From assembly GCA_023819375.1 (NCBI GenBank), contig JAMWDI010000001.1, positions 43,685 through 107,684 on the forward strand: 64,000 nt of DNA, read 5' to 3'. The notes under the pieces are model-generated. The model ran no database searches and was not told the DNA's origin. It saw only the letters and a list, made by a program, of their open reading frames with translations. The position numbers were made by a program, and so were the translations under genes. Below are positions 1-8,980 of this stretch, in pieces (positions within the stretch are counted from its first letter, which is position 1; each line of letters opens with the position of its first letter). The stretch is from Candidatus Omnitrophota bacterium. Lineage in GTDB: Bacteria > Ratteibacteria > UBA8468 > B48-G9 > JAFGKM01.

Positions 1-364
1 TTTTCCCATGTGTTCCAGCAACTGCAACTCCTCTTTTTTCTTTCATTAATTCTCCCACTGCCTCTGGGTAACTTAAAATCGGAATGTTTAATTCTTTCGC
101 TTTTTTATATTCAGGATTATCAGGTAGAATTGCTTGAGAATGAATAACAAGATCAATATCTTTATCTATATTTTCCTCTTTTTGCTTTAAATAGATTCTT
201 ATACCAAGTTTTTTAAGTTTTTTGATTATTTGAGAAGATTTATTATCAGAACCACTCACTTTTTTCCCAAGATAAATAAGTATTTTAGCAAGTCCACTTA
301 CTCCTATCCCGCCAATACCTATTAAATGAACTTTTTTTGCTTTTTCAATTATCCCTTTTTTCAT
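1..364 (-). CDS. murC: UDP-N-acetylmuramate--L-alanine ligase, N-terminal part (cut by window edge)
   Basis: MurC adds L-Ala to UDP-MurNAc in the cytoplasm, the first peptide step of peptidoglycan synthesis. Only the first 121 codons are in the window. They start MKKGIIEKAKKVHLIG and show the N-terminal Rossmann glycine motif (GIGGIGVSGLA) and, at the very edge, the start of the ATP-binding loop (AGTHGK). The ATG lies inside the last codons of murG (20-nt overlap), so the two are translationally coupled in the usual murG-murC order. The C-terminal ligase domains lie outside. Confidence 0.93.
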   Translation of the reverse strand, partial: MKKGIIEKAKKVHLIGIGGIGVSGLAKILIYLGKKVSGSDNKSSQIIKKLKKLGIRIYLKQKEENIDKDIDLVIHSQAILPDNPEYKKAKELNIPILSYPEAVGELMKEKRGVAVAGTHGK

Positions 365-1415
365 TTTTCTTAAATAAATCTAATATAAAATTTTCAATTA
401 CTTCCTTTTCAGTAATATCTATTTTTTTTAAATTTTCCCTAATTTCTTGACTTTTTTTAACAAATTCTTCAAATAAAAAAATGAAATTTTTATCATTTAT
501 TTTTCTTTCTTCAACCATAAATGCACAACCAATTTTACAAAGATATTCTGCATTTTTTTTCTGATGATTTCCTGCATAGGGATAGGGAATTAAAAAAGCA
601 GGTATTTTTTTCATCGTCAATTCTGCAATTGTCCCTGCCCCTGCTCTACTTATGACATAATCTGCTACTGCATATAATTTATTCATTTCATAAAAAAAAT
701 TATAAACTTTCCCTGATAAATTCTTCTCAATAATTACTTTTTCTACAGATTCTTTCTCTTTACCTGCAATAAGAATTATCTGAAAATTTTTTGCTTTAAA
801 ATATTCAAGATGATTAACAACAATATTATTCAAAAACCTTGCTCCCTGGCTTCCTCCAATAATAAGAACTGTTTCTTTTTTTTCTAAACCTAAATCTTTT
901 AATATTTCCTCTTTTGAATAAGTTTTATAAAAATCAGATATCAGAGGAAATCCTGTTATAATACACTTCTTTTTGGGAAGTTTTTCATAATTTGGAAATG
1001 AAAGAAAAATAAAATTTACAAAAGGAGCCAAAAATCTTGTTGTTTTACTTGGGATATAATTCTGTTCATGTATTATAATTTTTTTGTTTAAAATTTTTGC
1101 TCCAAGAATAAAGGGAATACAAACATAACTTCCGGTTCCAATTACAAGTGAAGGTTTTTCCCTCCGAAACAATTGAACAGAAAATATTACAAGATAAAAT
1201 ACCCTAAAAACTGATAAAAAAAAATTTTTCTTATTTACTTTTACAGATGGAATAATTTTGTAATCAAATTTTTTATTTTTTAAAATTTTCAAAATAAATT
1301 CTCTTTGAGGAATAAAAAATTTTACTTTAAAATGATTTTTCAATCTTTCTCCTATAGCAAGTCCAGGAAAAAAATGTCCCCCTGTTGGTCCTGTAATGAT
1401 AATAATTTTTTCCAT
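345..1415 (-). CDS. murG: UDP-GlcNAc:lipid I N-acetylglucosaminyltransferase MurG
   Basis: This membrane-associated GT28 glycosyltransferase turns lipid I into lipid II. At 356 aa it has normal family length. The N-terminal acceptor loop GPTGGHFFPGLA, a second glycine loop (GGSQGAR, about residue 188) and the UDP-GlcNAc region SRAGAGTIAEL (about 257-267) are present. The ATG at 1415 opens directly on the conserved first strand. Only 16 nt separate it from the nearest start of the divergent gene, so both promoters must lie in or beside coding sequence. The downstream gene is murC. Confidence 0.96.
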   Translation of the reverse strand: MEKIIIITGPTGGHFFPGLAIGERLKNHFKVKFFIPQREFILKILKNKKFDYKIIPSVKVNKKNFFLSVFRVFYLVIFSVQLFRREKPSLVIGTGSYVCIPFILGAKILNKKIIIHEQNYIPSKTTRFLAPFVNFIFLSFPNYEKLPKKKCIITGFPLISDFYKTYSKEEILKDLGLEKKETVLIIGGSQGARFLNNIVVNHLEYFKAKNFQIILIAGKEKESVEKVIIEKNLSGKVYNFFYEMNKLYAVADYVISRAGAGTIAELTMKKIPAFLIPYPYAGNHQKKNAEYLCKIGCAFMVEERKINDKNFIFLFEEFVKKSQEIRENLKKIDITEKEVIENFILDLFKKNEKRDN

Positions 1416-1449
1416 GATATTATTTTAACATATGGTAAAATTAATTAAA

Positions 1450-2424
1450 ATGAAAGCAATTGGTCTTATATCAGGCGGTCTTGATAGTATTCTTGCACTT
1501 CAACTGATAAAAGAACAAAATTTTGAAATTATTGGAGTATTTATAAAAACACCTTTTTTATCTGGTTTTGGAGAAAAAACCATAAAAAATTTAGAAAAAT
1601 TATCAAAAGAAATGAATTTTAAATTAATTGTTCTTGAAATAGATGAAAAATATATTGATATAATCAAAAAGCCTGAATTTGGTTATGGGAAAAACTTGAA
1701 TCCATGTATTGATTGTCACATCTACATGCTTAAAAAGGCAAAAGAAATAATGGAAAAAGAAGATGGGCTTTTTGTTTTTACTGGTGAAGTTTTGGGACAG
1801 AGAGGAAAATCTCAAAATTTGAATGCATTAAAAATTATAGAAGAAAAATCTTCTTTAAAAGGAAAATTATTGAGGCCTCTTACTGCTTTAAATTTAGAAC
1901 CGACAGAAGTTGAAAATAAAGGGATTATAAATAGAAATCTTTTGTTAGGAATTAAAGGAAAAAGTAGAAAATTGCAGTTATATCTTGCTCAAATAAAAGG
2001 ATTAAAATATTTTGGAACCCCTTCTGGAGGATGTCTTCTTACAGATCCAAATTTCTGCAAAAAATTAAAGGATCTACTTGATAATTATAAAGAAATAAGT
2101 TTAAAAGATTGCTTTCTTCTCCAATTGGGAAGACATTTTAGAATTTCTCCATACACAAAGTTAATTATTTCAAGAAATGAAAGTGAAATAAAAAAAATGA
2201 TTGATTATTGTAATGAAAATGATTATTTGATTTTTTTAGAGAAAAATCCCCAAATAATTGGAATAATAAAGGGGAAAATAGAGGATATTGCTTTTGATAT
2301 TTTGGGTGGATATATAAAAACAGAAACTGATATTATAAAAATTAGGGATATAAATGGAAATTTAATAGAAAGTAGGATTATAAGAAAGACAAATAAAATT
2401 GACTATTGTAGATTTTTGATATGA
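1450..2424 (+). CDS. PP-loop ATPase, tRNA thiolation-like (ThiI/MnmA-related)
   Basis: An adenine-nucleotide alpha-hydrolase family protein that probably activates a base or carboxylate with ATP. The PP-loop SGGLDS is near the N-terminus, a CIDC pair follows at about residue 87 and a TPSGGCLLTDP motif at about 192. This layout occurs in conserved proteins named tRNA 2-thiouridylase-like or ThiI-like. No THUMP or rhodanese domain is visible. I place the start at 1450 (MKAIGLISGG) because family members begin this way; an in-frame ATG at 1432 would add six residues. The 3' end overlaps the next gene by 4 nt. The exact substrate is unknown. Confidence 0.75.
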   Translation: MKAIGLISGGLDSILALQLIKEQNFEIIGVFIKTPFLSGFGEKTIKNLEKLSKEMNFKLIVLEIDEKYIDIIKKPEFGYGKNLNPCIDCHIYMLKKAKEIMEKEDGLFVFTGEVLGQRGKSQNLNALKIIEEKSSLKGKLLRPLTALNLEPTEVENKGIINRNLLLGIKGKSRKLQLYLAQIKGLKYFGTPSGGCLLTDPNFCKKLKDLLDNYKEISLKDCFLLQLGRHFRISPYTKLIISRNESEIKKMIDYCNENDYLIFLEKNPQIIGIIKGKIEDIAFDILGGYIKTETDIIKIRDINGNLIESRIIRKTNKIDYCRFLI

Positions 2425-3155
2425 GCAAGCAATTTAATCCTAAAGAAAGATTTTATAGAAGTTTAATTAAAGGAAAGGATTTTTTTAAGTATGAAATAAA
2501 AGTAGAGGAAACAGACATTCTTGTAATCTCCAAAAAAAATTTGAAAGAAGAGATTAAAAAAGAAATTATAGAACAAAGAGAAATATTAAAAAATTATATA
2601 AAAGAAAATCCTGAATTTCTCTATTCTTTTTCACCTATTATTGTTTGTAATGGTGAAGAAATAATTAAATTGATGTCAGAAAGTTCTATTTTAACAAAAA
2701 CCGGTCCCATGGCTTCTGTTGCAGGAGCAATAGCAGAAATCATTGGTAAAAAATTCATGAAAATTTCTGATGAAATAATTATTGAAAATGGTGGTGATAT
2801 ATTTGCTAAAATGAATAGAGAATTTATAACAGGGATATATGCTGGAAGTTCTCCATTTTCTATGAAAATAGGATTAAAACTTAAAAAAAGAGAAAAACCC
2901 TATGGTATTGCAACTTCAAGTGGAAAAATCGGGCACTCTATAAGTTTTGGGGATGCGGATGCGGTTGTAGTAGTTTCCCCTTCTGCAGCATTTTCTGACG
3001 GTTCTGCAACCTATTTTGGGAATTTAGTAAAAGAGAGAATAGACAAAGATTTAATAACTTCTGAATTAAAAAATTTTCCTTTTATTGAGGGAATCGTTAT
3101 CATTAGAGGAAAAGAAATTTTTTTATGGGGCGATATAGAAATTGTCTCAATTTAA
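2421..3155 (+). CDS. UPF0280 family protein (ApbE-like fold)
   Basis: A conserved protein of 244 aa matching UPF0280: an N-terminal FNPKERFYR block, a TGPMASVAGAIAE motif near residue 94 and an IENGGDIFA motif near 120. The family is distantly related to the ApbE flavin transferase fold, but its reaction is not known. There is no signal peptide, so it is cytoplasmic. Translation is coupled to the upstream PP-loop gene through an ATGA overlap, suggesting a shared pathway. It ends 1 nt from the convergent transporter gene. Confidence 0.8.
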   Translation: MSKQFNPKERFYRSLIKGKDFFKYEIKVEETDILVISKKNLKEEIKKEIIEQREILKNYIKENPEFLYSFSPIIVCNGEEIIKLMSESSILTKTGPMASVAGAIAEIIGKKFMKISDEIIIENGGDIFAKMNREFITGIYAGSSPFSMKIGLKLKKREKPYGIATSSGKIGHSISFGDADAVVVVSPSAAFSDGSATYFGNLVKERIDKDLITSELKNFPFIEGIVIIRGKEIFLWGDIEIVSI

Positions 3156-3156
3156 A

Positions 3157-4473
3157 TTAATAATATCCTATAGAAAATTTTAAAATAATAAAGAAATAAC
3201 TTATAGAAACTGCAACTAAATTTGGAAAAAACATTGTTTTAATCCATCTTTTCCATCCTATTTTAATACCTTGTGTTTCAAGAAAACCGTAGGCAACAAC
3301 ATTCGCACTTGCTCCAATTGGTGTAAAATTGCCTCCCATATCAAGACCCAAACTGGATGTCCATATAAGTATTGTAAATCTATAAGGAATAAATTTTAAA
3401 ATATGTTTAATAAGATATCCAATAGTCATTGCTTCAGGAACATTATCAATAAAAGCACTTGTAGAAACAGAAAACCAAAACAAAATGGAGTTCATCTTAT
3501 ATCCATTTTGCGAAAAATTTTTAAGATGAAAAGCAAAATTTTTTATCACTTCTGTTTTTTCAAGCGAACCAACAACTGCAAAAAGTGAAATGAAAAACAA
3601 AAGTGTTTCAATATCTATTTCTTTCAAAATATTTTTTAATTTTTCGTGCGAACCTCTCAAAGAGAGAATGATAATTGCTGGTAAAATACTACAAATTCCA
3701 ATATTTAATGGGAAATATCTTTTAATAAAATCTCTAAAAATTAAAAGAAAAACAACTCCAAAAAGTCCATAGAGCCCATATTTTGCAAGTGTTTTATCTT
3801 CAATAGCCTCTTCAGGCATTATATCTTCAAATTTTTTCTTGTCTATTCTCTTTCTACTTTCAATAAGTTCTTTTTTGTTCATCATATAAAAAATAGAAAT
3901 TGCACATAATCCAGAAATTAGTCCTATTAAATAGTTATGAATGAAAAAATCTGTAAATCCTAACTTAAACATTGAACCTAAAATTACATTTGGAGGATCT
4001 CCCATTAAGGTTCCTGCCCCCCCAATATTTGCAAGACATACTTCAGCAATTATTAAAGGTATGTAATTAATTCTTATTATCCTACATAATGTATAGGTTA
4101 ATGGTGTCAGAAATGTTAAAACTGTTATTGAATCAATAAAACCAGATAAAAACCATGAAAGTAAAGGGAAAAATAAAAAAATTTTGACAGGGTCATAGTT
4201 AAATTTTTTGATAATTTTTAAAGATAAATAATTAAAAAAGCCAGAAATTTCAATTATTTTTACAACAATAAAAATACCAAAAAGAAAGGAAATTGTATCC
4301 CAGTCAATATAACTTGGAATTTCATTAAAATCATAAACTTTAAACAAAATTAATAAAAGCACACTTGCAAGAGAAACATAAACTTTTGGTGTCTTTTCAA
4401 TTGCTATAAAAAAATAAGTTCCAATAAAAATAATTAAACTTATTATTGCTTTGATATTCATTTCAGCATCCAA
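3157..4473 (-). CDS. ArsB/NhaD/SLC13-type ion transporter
   Basis: An inner-membrane protein of 438 aa with about ten hydrophobic segments and the two-repeat layout of the ion transporter superfamily. The hallmark re-entrant motifs are present: GGAGTLMGDPPNVILGS near residue 150 and GLDMGGNFTPIGASANVVAYG near residue 380. The substrate could be Na+/H+, an oxyanion or a dicarboxylate; sequence alone does not decide. The ATG at 4473 overlaps the CBS gene by 11 nt; ATG 4461 is an alternative. The linked CBS protein may sense nucleotides for it. Confidence 0.82.
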   Translation of the reverse strand: MDAEMNIKAIISLIIFIGTYFFIAIEKTPKVYVSLASVLLLILFKVYDFNEIPSYIDWDTISFLFGIFIVVKIIEISGFFNYLSLKIIKKFNYDPVKIFLFFPLLSWFLSGFIDSITVLTFLTPLTYTLCRIIRINYIPLIIAEVCLANIGGAGTLMGDPPNVILGSMFKLGFTDFFIHNYLIGLISGLCAISIFYMMNKKELIESRKRIDKKKFEDIMPEEAIEDKTLAKYGLYGLFGVVFLLIFRDFIKRYFPLNIGICSILPAIIILSLRGSHEKLKNILKEIDIETLLFFISLFAVVGSLEKTEVIKNFAFHLKNFSQNGYKMNSILFWFSVSTSAFIDNVPEAMTIGYLIKHILKFIPYRFTILIWTSSLGLDMGGNFTPIGASANVVAYGFLETQGIKIGWKRWIKTMFFPNLVAVSISYFFIILKFSIGYY

Positions 4474-4918
4474 ATGATCTTAAAATTCTATTTCTAGTTA
4501 TAAATCCTACTGCTTCACCTTTTTCATTTATAACAACAAGACGATTTATTTTATATTTTCTCATTAAAACAAGTGCTTTCATAACAGACGCATTTTCATC
4601 AATTGCTATTACATTTTTATTCATAACATCTTCAGCAACCAGTAAAGAACTTACACATTCTATTGTAGTTATAATTTCTGAAAATGCATCTGCAAAAAAT
4701 GGAAATTTTTCAAGTAATTCTACATCTTTTTTTGACAAAATCAAGTTTTCAAGGATATCTTCAATACTGACAATTCCAACTAAAATACCATTTTCATCTA
4801 CAACAGGAATAATATTATAATGAGTTGTTGAAAAAATTCTAAAAATTTCTCTCATTGGCGTATTTTTATTTATAATAGGGATTTCTTTATCCATAAAATC
4901 TTTGACCTTTTTCATCAC
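4463..4918 (-). CDS. Tandem CBS-domain protein
   Basis: This 151-aa protein consists almost only of two CBS motifs. The first (VKDFMDKEIPIINKNT to GIVSIEDILENL) covers about residues 5-60 and the second (AEDVMNKNVIAIDENAS to GFITRNRILRSF) about 95-150. Such pairs bind adenine nucleotides and regulate partners. It is the first gene of a two-gene unit with the transporter, whose start codon lies inside its last codons, so it probably gates or senses for that transporter. Its promoter shares sequence with that of rpsB. Confidence 0.85.
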   Translation of the reverse strand: MMKKVKDFMDKEIPIINKNTPMREIFRIFSTTHYNIIPVVDENGILVGIVSIEDILENLILSKKDVELLEKFPFFADAFSEIITTIECVSSLLVAEDVMNKNVIAIDENASVMKALVLMRKYKINRLVVINEKGEAVGFITRNRILRSFGC

Positions 4919-4937
4919 TTTTCCTTTTTTGAGATTT

Positions 4938-4966
4938 AGTATATAATATAAAAATTAAGTTGACAA
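4938..4966 (-). promoter_or_regulatory. Promoter of CBS-transporter unit
   Basis: On the minus strand a -35 TTGTCA (4966-4961), a 17-nt spacer and a -10 TATACT (4943-4938) precede the CBS gene at 4918. The -35 overlaps that of the divergent rpsB promoter by five bases, so RNA polymerase cannot occupy both at once. Confidence 0.55.
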
Positions 4967-4987
4967 TAAATTTTTTTTTATTAAAAT
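4960..4987 (+). promoter_or_regulatory. Promoter of rpsB-tsf
   Basis: A consensus TTGACA (4960-4965), a 16-nt spacer and TAAAAT (4982-4987) lie 24 nt before the rpsB start. An AAGGGAG ribosome-binding site follows at about 5001-5007. Confidence 0.6.
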
Positions 4988-5011
4988 TTTATTTCATTAA
5001 AAGGGAGAAAA

Positions 5012-5749
5012 ATGGAAATAACTGTAAAAGAATTGCTGGAAGCAGGTGTTTATTTTGGACATCCAAAGAGACAGTTTGATCCAAGAATAAAACCCTATCT
5101 TTATGGGAAAAGACAGGGAATTTATATTATTGACATAGAAAAAACAATTGAAAAAATAAAGGAAAGCGGAGAATTTTTAAAAAAAGTTGCTTCTCAAGGG
5201 AAAAAAATTCTTTTTATTGGAACAAAAAAACAAGCACAATCTCCGGTTAAAGAAATTGCGGAGAAATGTAAAATGCCTTATGTGAATTACAGGTGGATTG
5301 GAGGAACCTTAACAAATTTTAAAGAGATAAGGAAAAGAATAGAAAGATTAGAAGAAATAGAAAAACTTGAAGAATCTGGAAAATTAAATCTTTATACTAA
5401 AAAAGAAATTCTCTTGATTCAGAAAGAAAAAGAAGAACTGAAAAAAAAGTTTGAAGGAATACGTGAAATGACAGATTATCCTGGTGCTCTTGTAGTTGTA
5501 GATGTTAAGAGAGAAATAAATGCAATAAAAGAAGCCAAAAAAGTTAAAATACCTGTTGTCGGAATAGTTGATACAAATGGAAATCCAGAACTTGTTGATT
5601 TTCCGATTCCTGCAAATGATGATGGTTTAAAATCAATCTATACAGTGCTATCTAAACTTGCTGATTATATCATTGAAGGAATGAAAGAATTTCGGTTTAT
5701 AATTGAAAATGTCGAAGAAGAAAAAATACAAAAATCGGAGGAAAAATGA
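5012..5749 (+). CDS. rpsB: 30S ribosomal protein S2
   Basis: Small-subunit protein S2, 245 aa, normal length. It starts MEITVKELLEAGVYFGHPKRQ, the typical S2 opening. It carries the central RWIGGTLTNFKEIRKRI block (about residues 92-108) and the C-terminal PGALVVVDVKRE and PIPANDDGLKSI blocks. A good Shine-Dalgarno sequence precedes the ATG. It is followed by tsf with a 4-nt overlap, the universal bacterial rpsB-tsf order. Confidence 0.98.
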   Translation: MEITVKELLEAGVYFGHPKRQFDPRIKPYLYGKRQGIYIIDIEKTIEKIKESGEFLKKVASQGKKILFIGTKKQAQSPVKEIAEKCKMPYVNYRWIGGTLTNFKEIRKRIERLEEIEKLEESGKLNLYTKKEILLIQKEKEELKKKFEGIREMTDYPGALVVVDVKREINAIKEAKKVKIPVVGIVDTNGNPELVDFPIPANDDGLKSIYTVLSKLADYIIEGMKEFRFIIENVEEEKIQKSEEK

Positions 5750-6333
5750 AAATAGATGCTTCTAAAATAAAAGAACTTAGAGAAAAAACAGGATTAAGTG
5801 TTATAGAATGCAAAAATGCTCTTGAAGAAGCAAATGGAGATATAAACAAAGCAATAGAGATACTCAAAAAAAGAGGTCTTGAAATTTCAGAAAAAAAATC
5901 AAGTAAAGAAGTAAAAGAAGGTTTAATTGGTTCTTATGTTCATACAAATGGCAAAGTAGGAGTATTAATAGAAGTAAATTGTGAAACTGATTTTGTTGCA
6001 AAAAACAGTGAATTTGAAGAACTTGTTAAAAATTTATGTTTACAAATAGCAGCAATGAAACCAACATGGATAGATGTTGATTCAATTCCAGAAGAAATTT
6101 TGAAAGAAAAAATTGAAGAAATCAAAAGTCAATATAAAGATAAACCTCAAAACGTCTTAGAAAAAATTATTGAAGGTAAATTGGAAGATTTTTATAAAGA
6201 AAAGGTCCTTTTAAAACAATCATTTATTAAGGATGAACAAATTACAATTGAAGAGTATATAAAATCAAAGATAGCAAAATTCGGAGAGAATATAAAAGTA
6301 AAAAGATTTGTAAGATTTGAAATTGGTGAGTAA
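5746..6333 (+). CDS. tsf: Elongation factor Ts (short form)
   Basis: EF-Ts is the nucleotide-exchange factor for EF-Tu. The N-terminal UBA-like domain (IKELREKTGLSVIECKNALEEANGDINKAIEIL) and the TDFVAKN EF-Tu-binding motif (about residues 81-87) are clear. At 195 aa it has one core subdomain, like the short Thermus-type EF-Ts, and lacks the second subdomain found in E. coli (283 aa). The start is coupled to rpsB by ATGA with a GGAGG Shine-Dalgarno sequence inside the rpsB end. Confidence 0.96.
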   Translation: MKIDASKIKELREKTGLSVIECKNALEEANGDINKAIEILKKRGLEISEKKSSKEVKEGLIGSYVHTNGKVGVLIEVNCETDFVAKNSEFEELVKNLCLQIAAMKPTWIDVDSIPEEILKEKIEEIKSQYKDKPQNVLEKIIEGKLEDFYKEKVLLKQSFIKDEQITIEEYIKSKIAKFGENIKVKRFVRFEIGE

Positions 6334-6360
6334 AATATAAAAATTAAGAGGAGGTAAAAT

Positions 6361-6648
6361 ATGGAATTTGAAGTTGGATATATGTTATCTTTAATAATAG
6401 TTGGTTTAAGTTTTCTTGGTTTTTTTCTTTCTATGATGATTGATGAAGTTAACAGAAAAAAAGCAGTGGTTATTTTTATTCTTTCTTTAATCCTATTTGG
6501 GCTTGGTGTTTATTACTACTATGTGGTTGGATTATGGCAAAAAGAAAGTGGAGGCCCCTCGGTAAATAAACTTAATTATTATCTTCACGTTTATAGACCT
6601 GAAAATCAAACTGAAATACCTGTTTTACCATTTCAAATGGAAAAATAA
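6361..6648 (+). CDS. Small two-segment membrane protein, unknown
   Basis: A 95-aa protein with two hydrophobic helices (about residues 7-26 and 34-54), a charged loop EVNRKK between them and a soluble C-terminal tail. A strong AGGAGGT site lies 6 nt before the ATG, so translation is likely. It sits between tsf and the DUF3857 protein and could be cotranscribed with either. I do not recognise a family. Confidence 0.6.
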   Translation: MEFEVGYMLSLIIVGLSFLGFFLSMMIDEVNRKKAVVIFILSLILFGLGVYYYYVVGLWQKESGGPSVNKLNYYLHVYRPENQTEIPVLPFQMEK

Positions 6649-6668
6649 ATTTTTTAAAAAACTGTTAA

Positions 6669-8498
6669 ATGAAAAGTTTAATTTTTTTGTTTTTAATTTA
6701 TTCTTTATTTTGTTTCCCTATAGAAAACGAAACAGTTTATTTATTAGATTTTGCCTCTGTAAAAGTTCATTTAAATTACACAACTGAAACACTTGTTCAT
6801 CAAAAAATAAGAATAGGAGATGAAAAAGGAAAAAAATTCTCTCATCTTAGAATAGCCTTCAACTCAGAGAGAGAAAAAATAGAATTTATTGAGGGATACA
6901 CTATTCTACCAAATGGAAAAAGAATTACCATTACACAAAAAGACATAAAAATTGTTACACCTGCTGAACTCACTAAATATTCCTCTCTTTATCCTGGATA
7001 TAAAGTAATGAGTATAGATTTTCCAGGGGTTGAAATTGGAAGCATAATTGAATATAAGTATAAAATTTTTACATATAAGCCACTTATTGAAAACCACTTC
7101 TGGGATGGTTTTTATTTCCAATCCACTGAACCATTTCTTATTTCACGTTATGAGTTAACAGTGCCCAAAAAGTTTAAAATCAAAATTTATCAAAAAGATG
7201 TTGAATTGAAGGAAAGAAAAGAAAAGTTTGGAAGTATAAAATATATTTGGGAAAAGAAAAATGTTCCTGGATTAATTGAAGAAATTTTTATGCCATCTAT
7301 AAAAGAAATTGTTCCTAAGATCTATGTCTCAACTTTCCAATCCTGGGAAGAAATTGGAAAATGGTTTTATGAAATTTCTAAAAGTGAGGGGAAAGAAAAA
7401 ATTTTAGAGGAAGTTGTGGATGAACTTATAAAAGGTAAAAAAAACAATGAAGAAAAGATAATCTCATTATATAATTATGTCTGTTCCAATATAAGATATG
7501 TAGGCCTTGAGATTGGAATATATGGATATAAACCTCATCCACCACTTGAAGTTTTTAAGGCAAAATATGGAGATTGCAAAGACAAAGCAAATCTTTTAAA
7601 AAAAATGCTTGAAATTGCAGGAATTAAATCCTATCTTGCCCTTGTAAATACTGAAAGTCAAATAGAAAAAGATATTCCTTTTCCTGGACAATTTAATCAT
7701 GCTATTCTTGCTATTCCAAAAGAAGATTTTTATATTTTCCTTGACCCAACAACTGAAGTAATGAAATATCCTGAAATTCCTTTTTATGAAGAAGGAAAAT
7801 TGACACTTGTCTGTGGAGAAAATCCTGAAATTGTAAAAATACCAATTTCTTCTCCAGAAAAAAATATCAGAAAAAGAAATATCATTGCAAGTATGGATAA
7901 AGAAGGTAATTTAAAGGGAGAGGTAATTGTTATACCAAAAGGTATGTTTGAAGCAAGTTTGAGAAATTCCTTTAGATATTTAAAATCAATAGAAAGGGAA
8001 AGACATCTTGTAAAAGAACTAAATACATTATTACCTGGGACAAAACTTCTTTCTCTTGAAATTACTGGTCTTGAATCACTGGATAAGCAATTAATTGAAA
8101 AATATCAATTTTTTACATCACAATATGGCTTACAAGTCACAAACAAAATTATTTTTTCACCCGTTCTTATTGATAAATTAACAGATTTATCAATTGTTTC
8201 ACTTGAAGAAAGAAAATATCCTTTAAGATTAGGAATGAATTATATAAAAGAAGAAACAATAGAATATAAATTGCCTGAAAATATAGAAGTTGAAACTCTA
8301 CCATCTTCTATTGAGATAAATGAATCTTTTGGTAAATATTTATTGAATATACAGAAAACAAAAGATGGCTTGTTGTTAAAAAGAATTTTAGAAATAAGTA
8401 AAACAGAGATTATGCCGGAAGAATATATTAAATTTAAAGAATTTTATAAAAAAATAGCCTTTTATGATAGATTGCCAGTAATTTTACATATAAAATAA
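6669..8498 (+). CDS. DUF3857 and transglutaminase-like domain protein
   Basis: An exported 609-aa protein. It has a signal peptide at residues 1-16 (MKSLIFLFLIYSLFCF), a DUF3857 beta domain at about 45-200 and a transglutaminase-like core at about 260-370. The core contains YGDCKDKANLL, where Cys is the expected nucleophile, and a later FNHAILAI (His) and FLDPTTE (Asp), so the Cys-His-Asp triad looks intact. The C-terminal part is beta-rich. Family members are periplasmic or surface proteins of unknown substrate in diderms. The gene meets the convergent HU gene with no space. Confidence 0.8.
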   Translation: MKSLIFLFLIYSLFCFPIENETVYLLDFASVKVHLNYTTETLVHQKIRIGDEKGKKFSHLRIAFNSEREKIEFIEGYTILPNGKRITITQKDIKIVTPAELTKYSSLYPGYKVMSIDFPGVEIGSIIEYKYKIFTYKPLIENHFWDGFYFQSTEPFLISRYELTVPKKFKIKIYQKDVELKERKEKFGSIKYIWEKKNVPGLIEEIFMPSIKEIVPKIYVSTFQSWEEIGKWFYEISKSEGKEKILEEVVDELIKGKKNNEEKIISLYNYVCSNIRYVGLEIGIYGYKPHPPLEVFKAKYGDCKDKANLLKKMLEIAGIKSYLALVNTESQIEKDIPFPGQFNHAILAIPKEDFYIFLDPTTEVMKYPEIPFYEEGKLTLVCGENPEIVKIPISSPEKNIRKRNIIASMDKEGNLKGEVIVIPKGMFEASLRNSFRYLKSIERERHLVKELNTLLPGTKLLSLEITGLESLDKQLIEKYQFFTSQYGLQVTNKIIFSPVLIDKLTDLSIVSLEERKYPLRLGMNYIKEETIEYKLPENIEVETLPSSIEINESFGKYLLNIQKTKDGLLLKRILEISKTEIMPEEYIKFKEFYKKIAFYDRLPVILHIK

Positions 8499-8759
8499 CT
8501 ATTTCAATTTTTTTGTTGGTTTAAAAACAAGTTTTAATCTTTCAGGAATTAAAACTTCTTCACCAGTTTTAGGGTTCCTTGCTTTTTTGGGTTTTACTTT
8601 TTTAAAATAAAAAACTCCAAAATTTCTCAATTCAACTCTTTCTTTATTTTCAAAACAGGAATACAAAATATTTAGAAACTCATCAACAACTCTTTTTATT
8701 ATTACCCTATTTAAACCTGTAGTTTCTACTATCTTTTCGATTATCTCTTTTTTAATCAT
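8499..8759 (-). CDS. HU/IHF-family DNA-binding protein
   Basis: An 86-aa nucleoid protein that bends DNA as a dimer. The N-terminal helices MIKKEIIEKIVETTGL, the strand RVELRNFGVFYFKKV and the arm signature ARNPKTGEEVLIPERLK (Pro at the arm tip) are all present. A second in-frame Met does not compete with the family start. The gene lies just downstream of tRNA-Leu on the same strand and may be read from the tRNA promoter. Confidence 0.93.
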   Translation of the reverse strand: MIKKEIIEKIVETTGLNRVIIKRVVDEFLNILYSCFENKERVELRNFGVFYFKKVKPKKARNPKTGEEVLIPERLKLVFKPTKKLK

Positions 8760-8779
8760 TTTAATATTAATATTTAAAA

Positions 8780-8866
8780 TGCCGGAGGAGGGATTTGAAC
8801 CCTCACGGAGTTTAGAGCTCCACCGGATTTTGAGTCCGGCGCGTCTGCCAGTTCCACCACTCCGGC
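8780..8866 (-). tRNA. tRNA-Leu(CAA)
   Basis: An 87-nt cloverleaf with a long class II variable arm. The acceptor pairs GCCGGAG with CTCCGGC and the discriminator is A. The anticodon stem CCGGA/TCCGG encloses loop CTCAAAA, giving anticodon CAA, which reads UUG. The T-loop GTTCAAATC is normal. CCA is not encoded, so a CCA-adding enzyme is needed. Confidence 0.96.
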
Positions 8867-8881
8867 CATATTATTATAAAA

Positions 8882-8910
8882 ATTATAACATCTACTCCCA
8901 TATTAGACAA
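8882..8910 (-). promoter_or_regulatory. Promoter of tRNA-Leu
   Basis: A -35 TTGTCT (8910-8905), a 17-nt spacer and a perfect TATAAT (8887-8882) end 15 nt before the mature tRNA 5' end. The predicted transcription start is therefore within a few bases of the mature tRNA. Confidence 0.6.
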
Positions 8911-8940
8911 TATTTATAACTATAGAAAAATTTTTATTTA

Positions 8941-8969
8941 TTGACATTAAAAGAAATAAAGGGTATGAT
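8941..8969 (+). promoter_or_regulatory. Promoter of thrC operon (leaderless type)
   Basis: TTGACA (8941-8946), a 17-nt spacer and TATGAT (8964-8969) lie only 11 nt before the thrC ATG. The expected start of transcription near 8976 leaves about five untranslated bases and no room for a Shine-Dalgarno sequence. Confidence 0.65.
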
Positions 8970-8980
8970 TTAAATTTAAA

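Noticed and set aside
1416..1449. Pair of divergent promoters between murG and the PP-loop gene
   Set aside because: TAAAAT-like boxes occur on both strands, but no -35 element at a suitable distance could be found, and such boxes are common in this AT-rich sequence.
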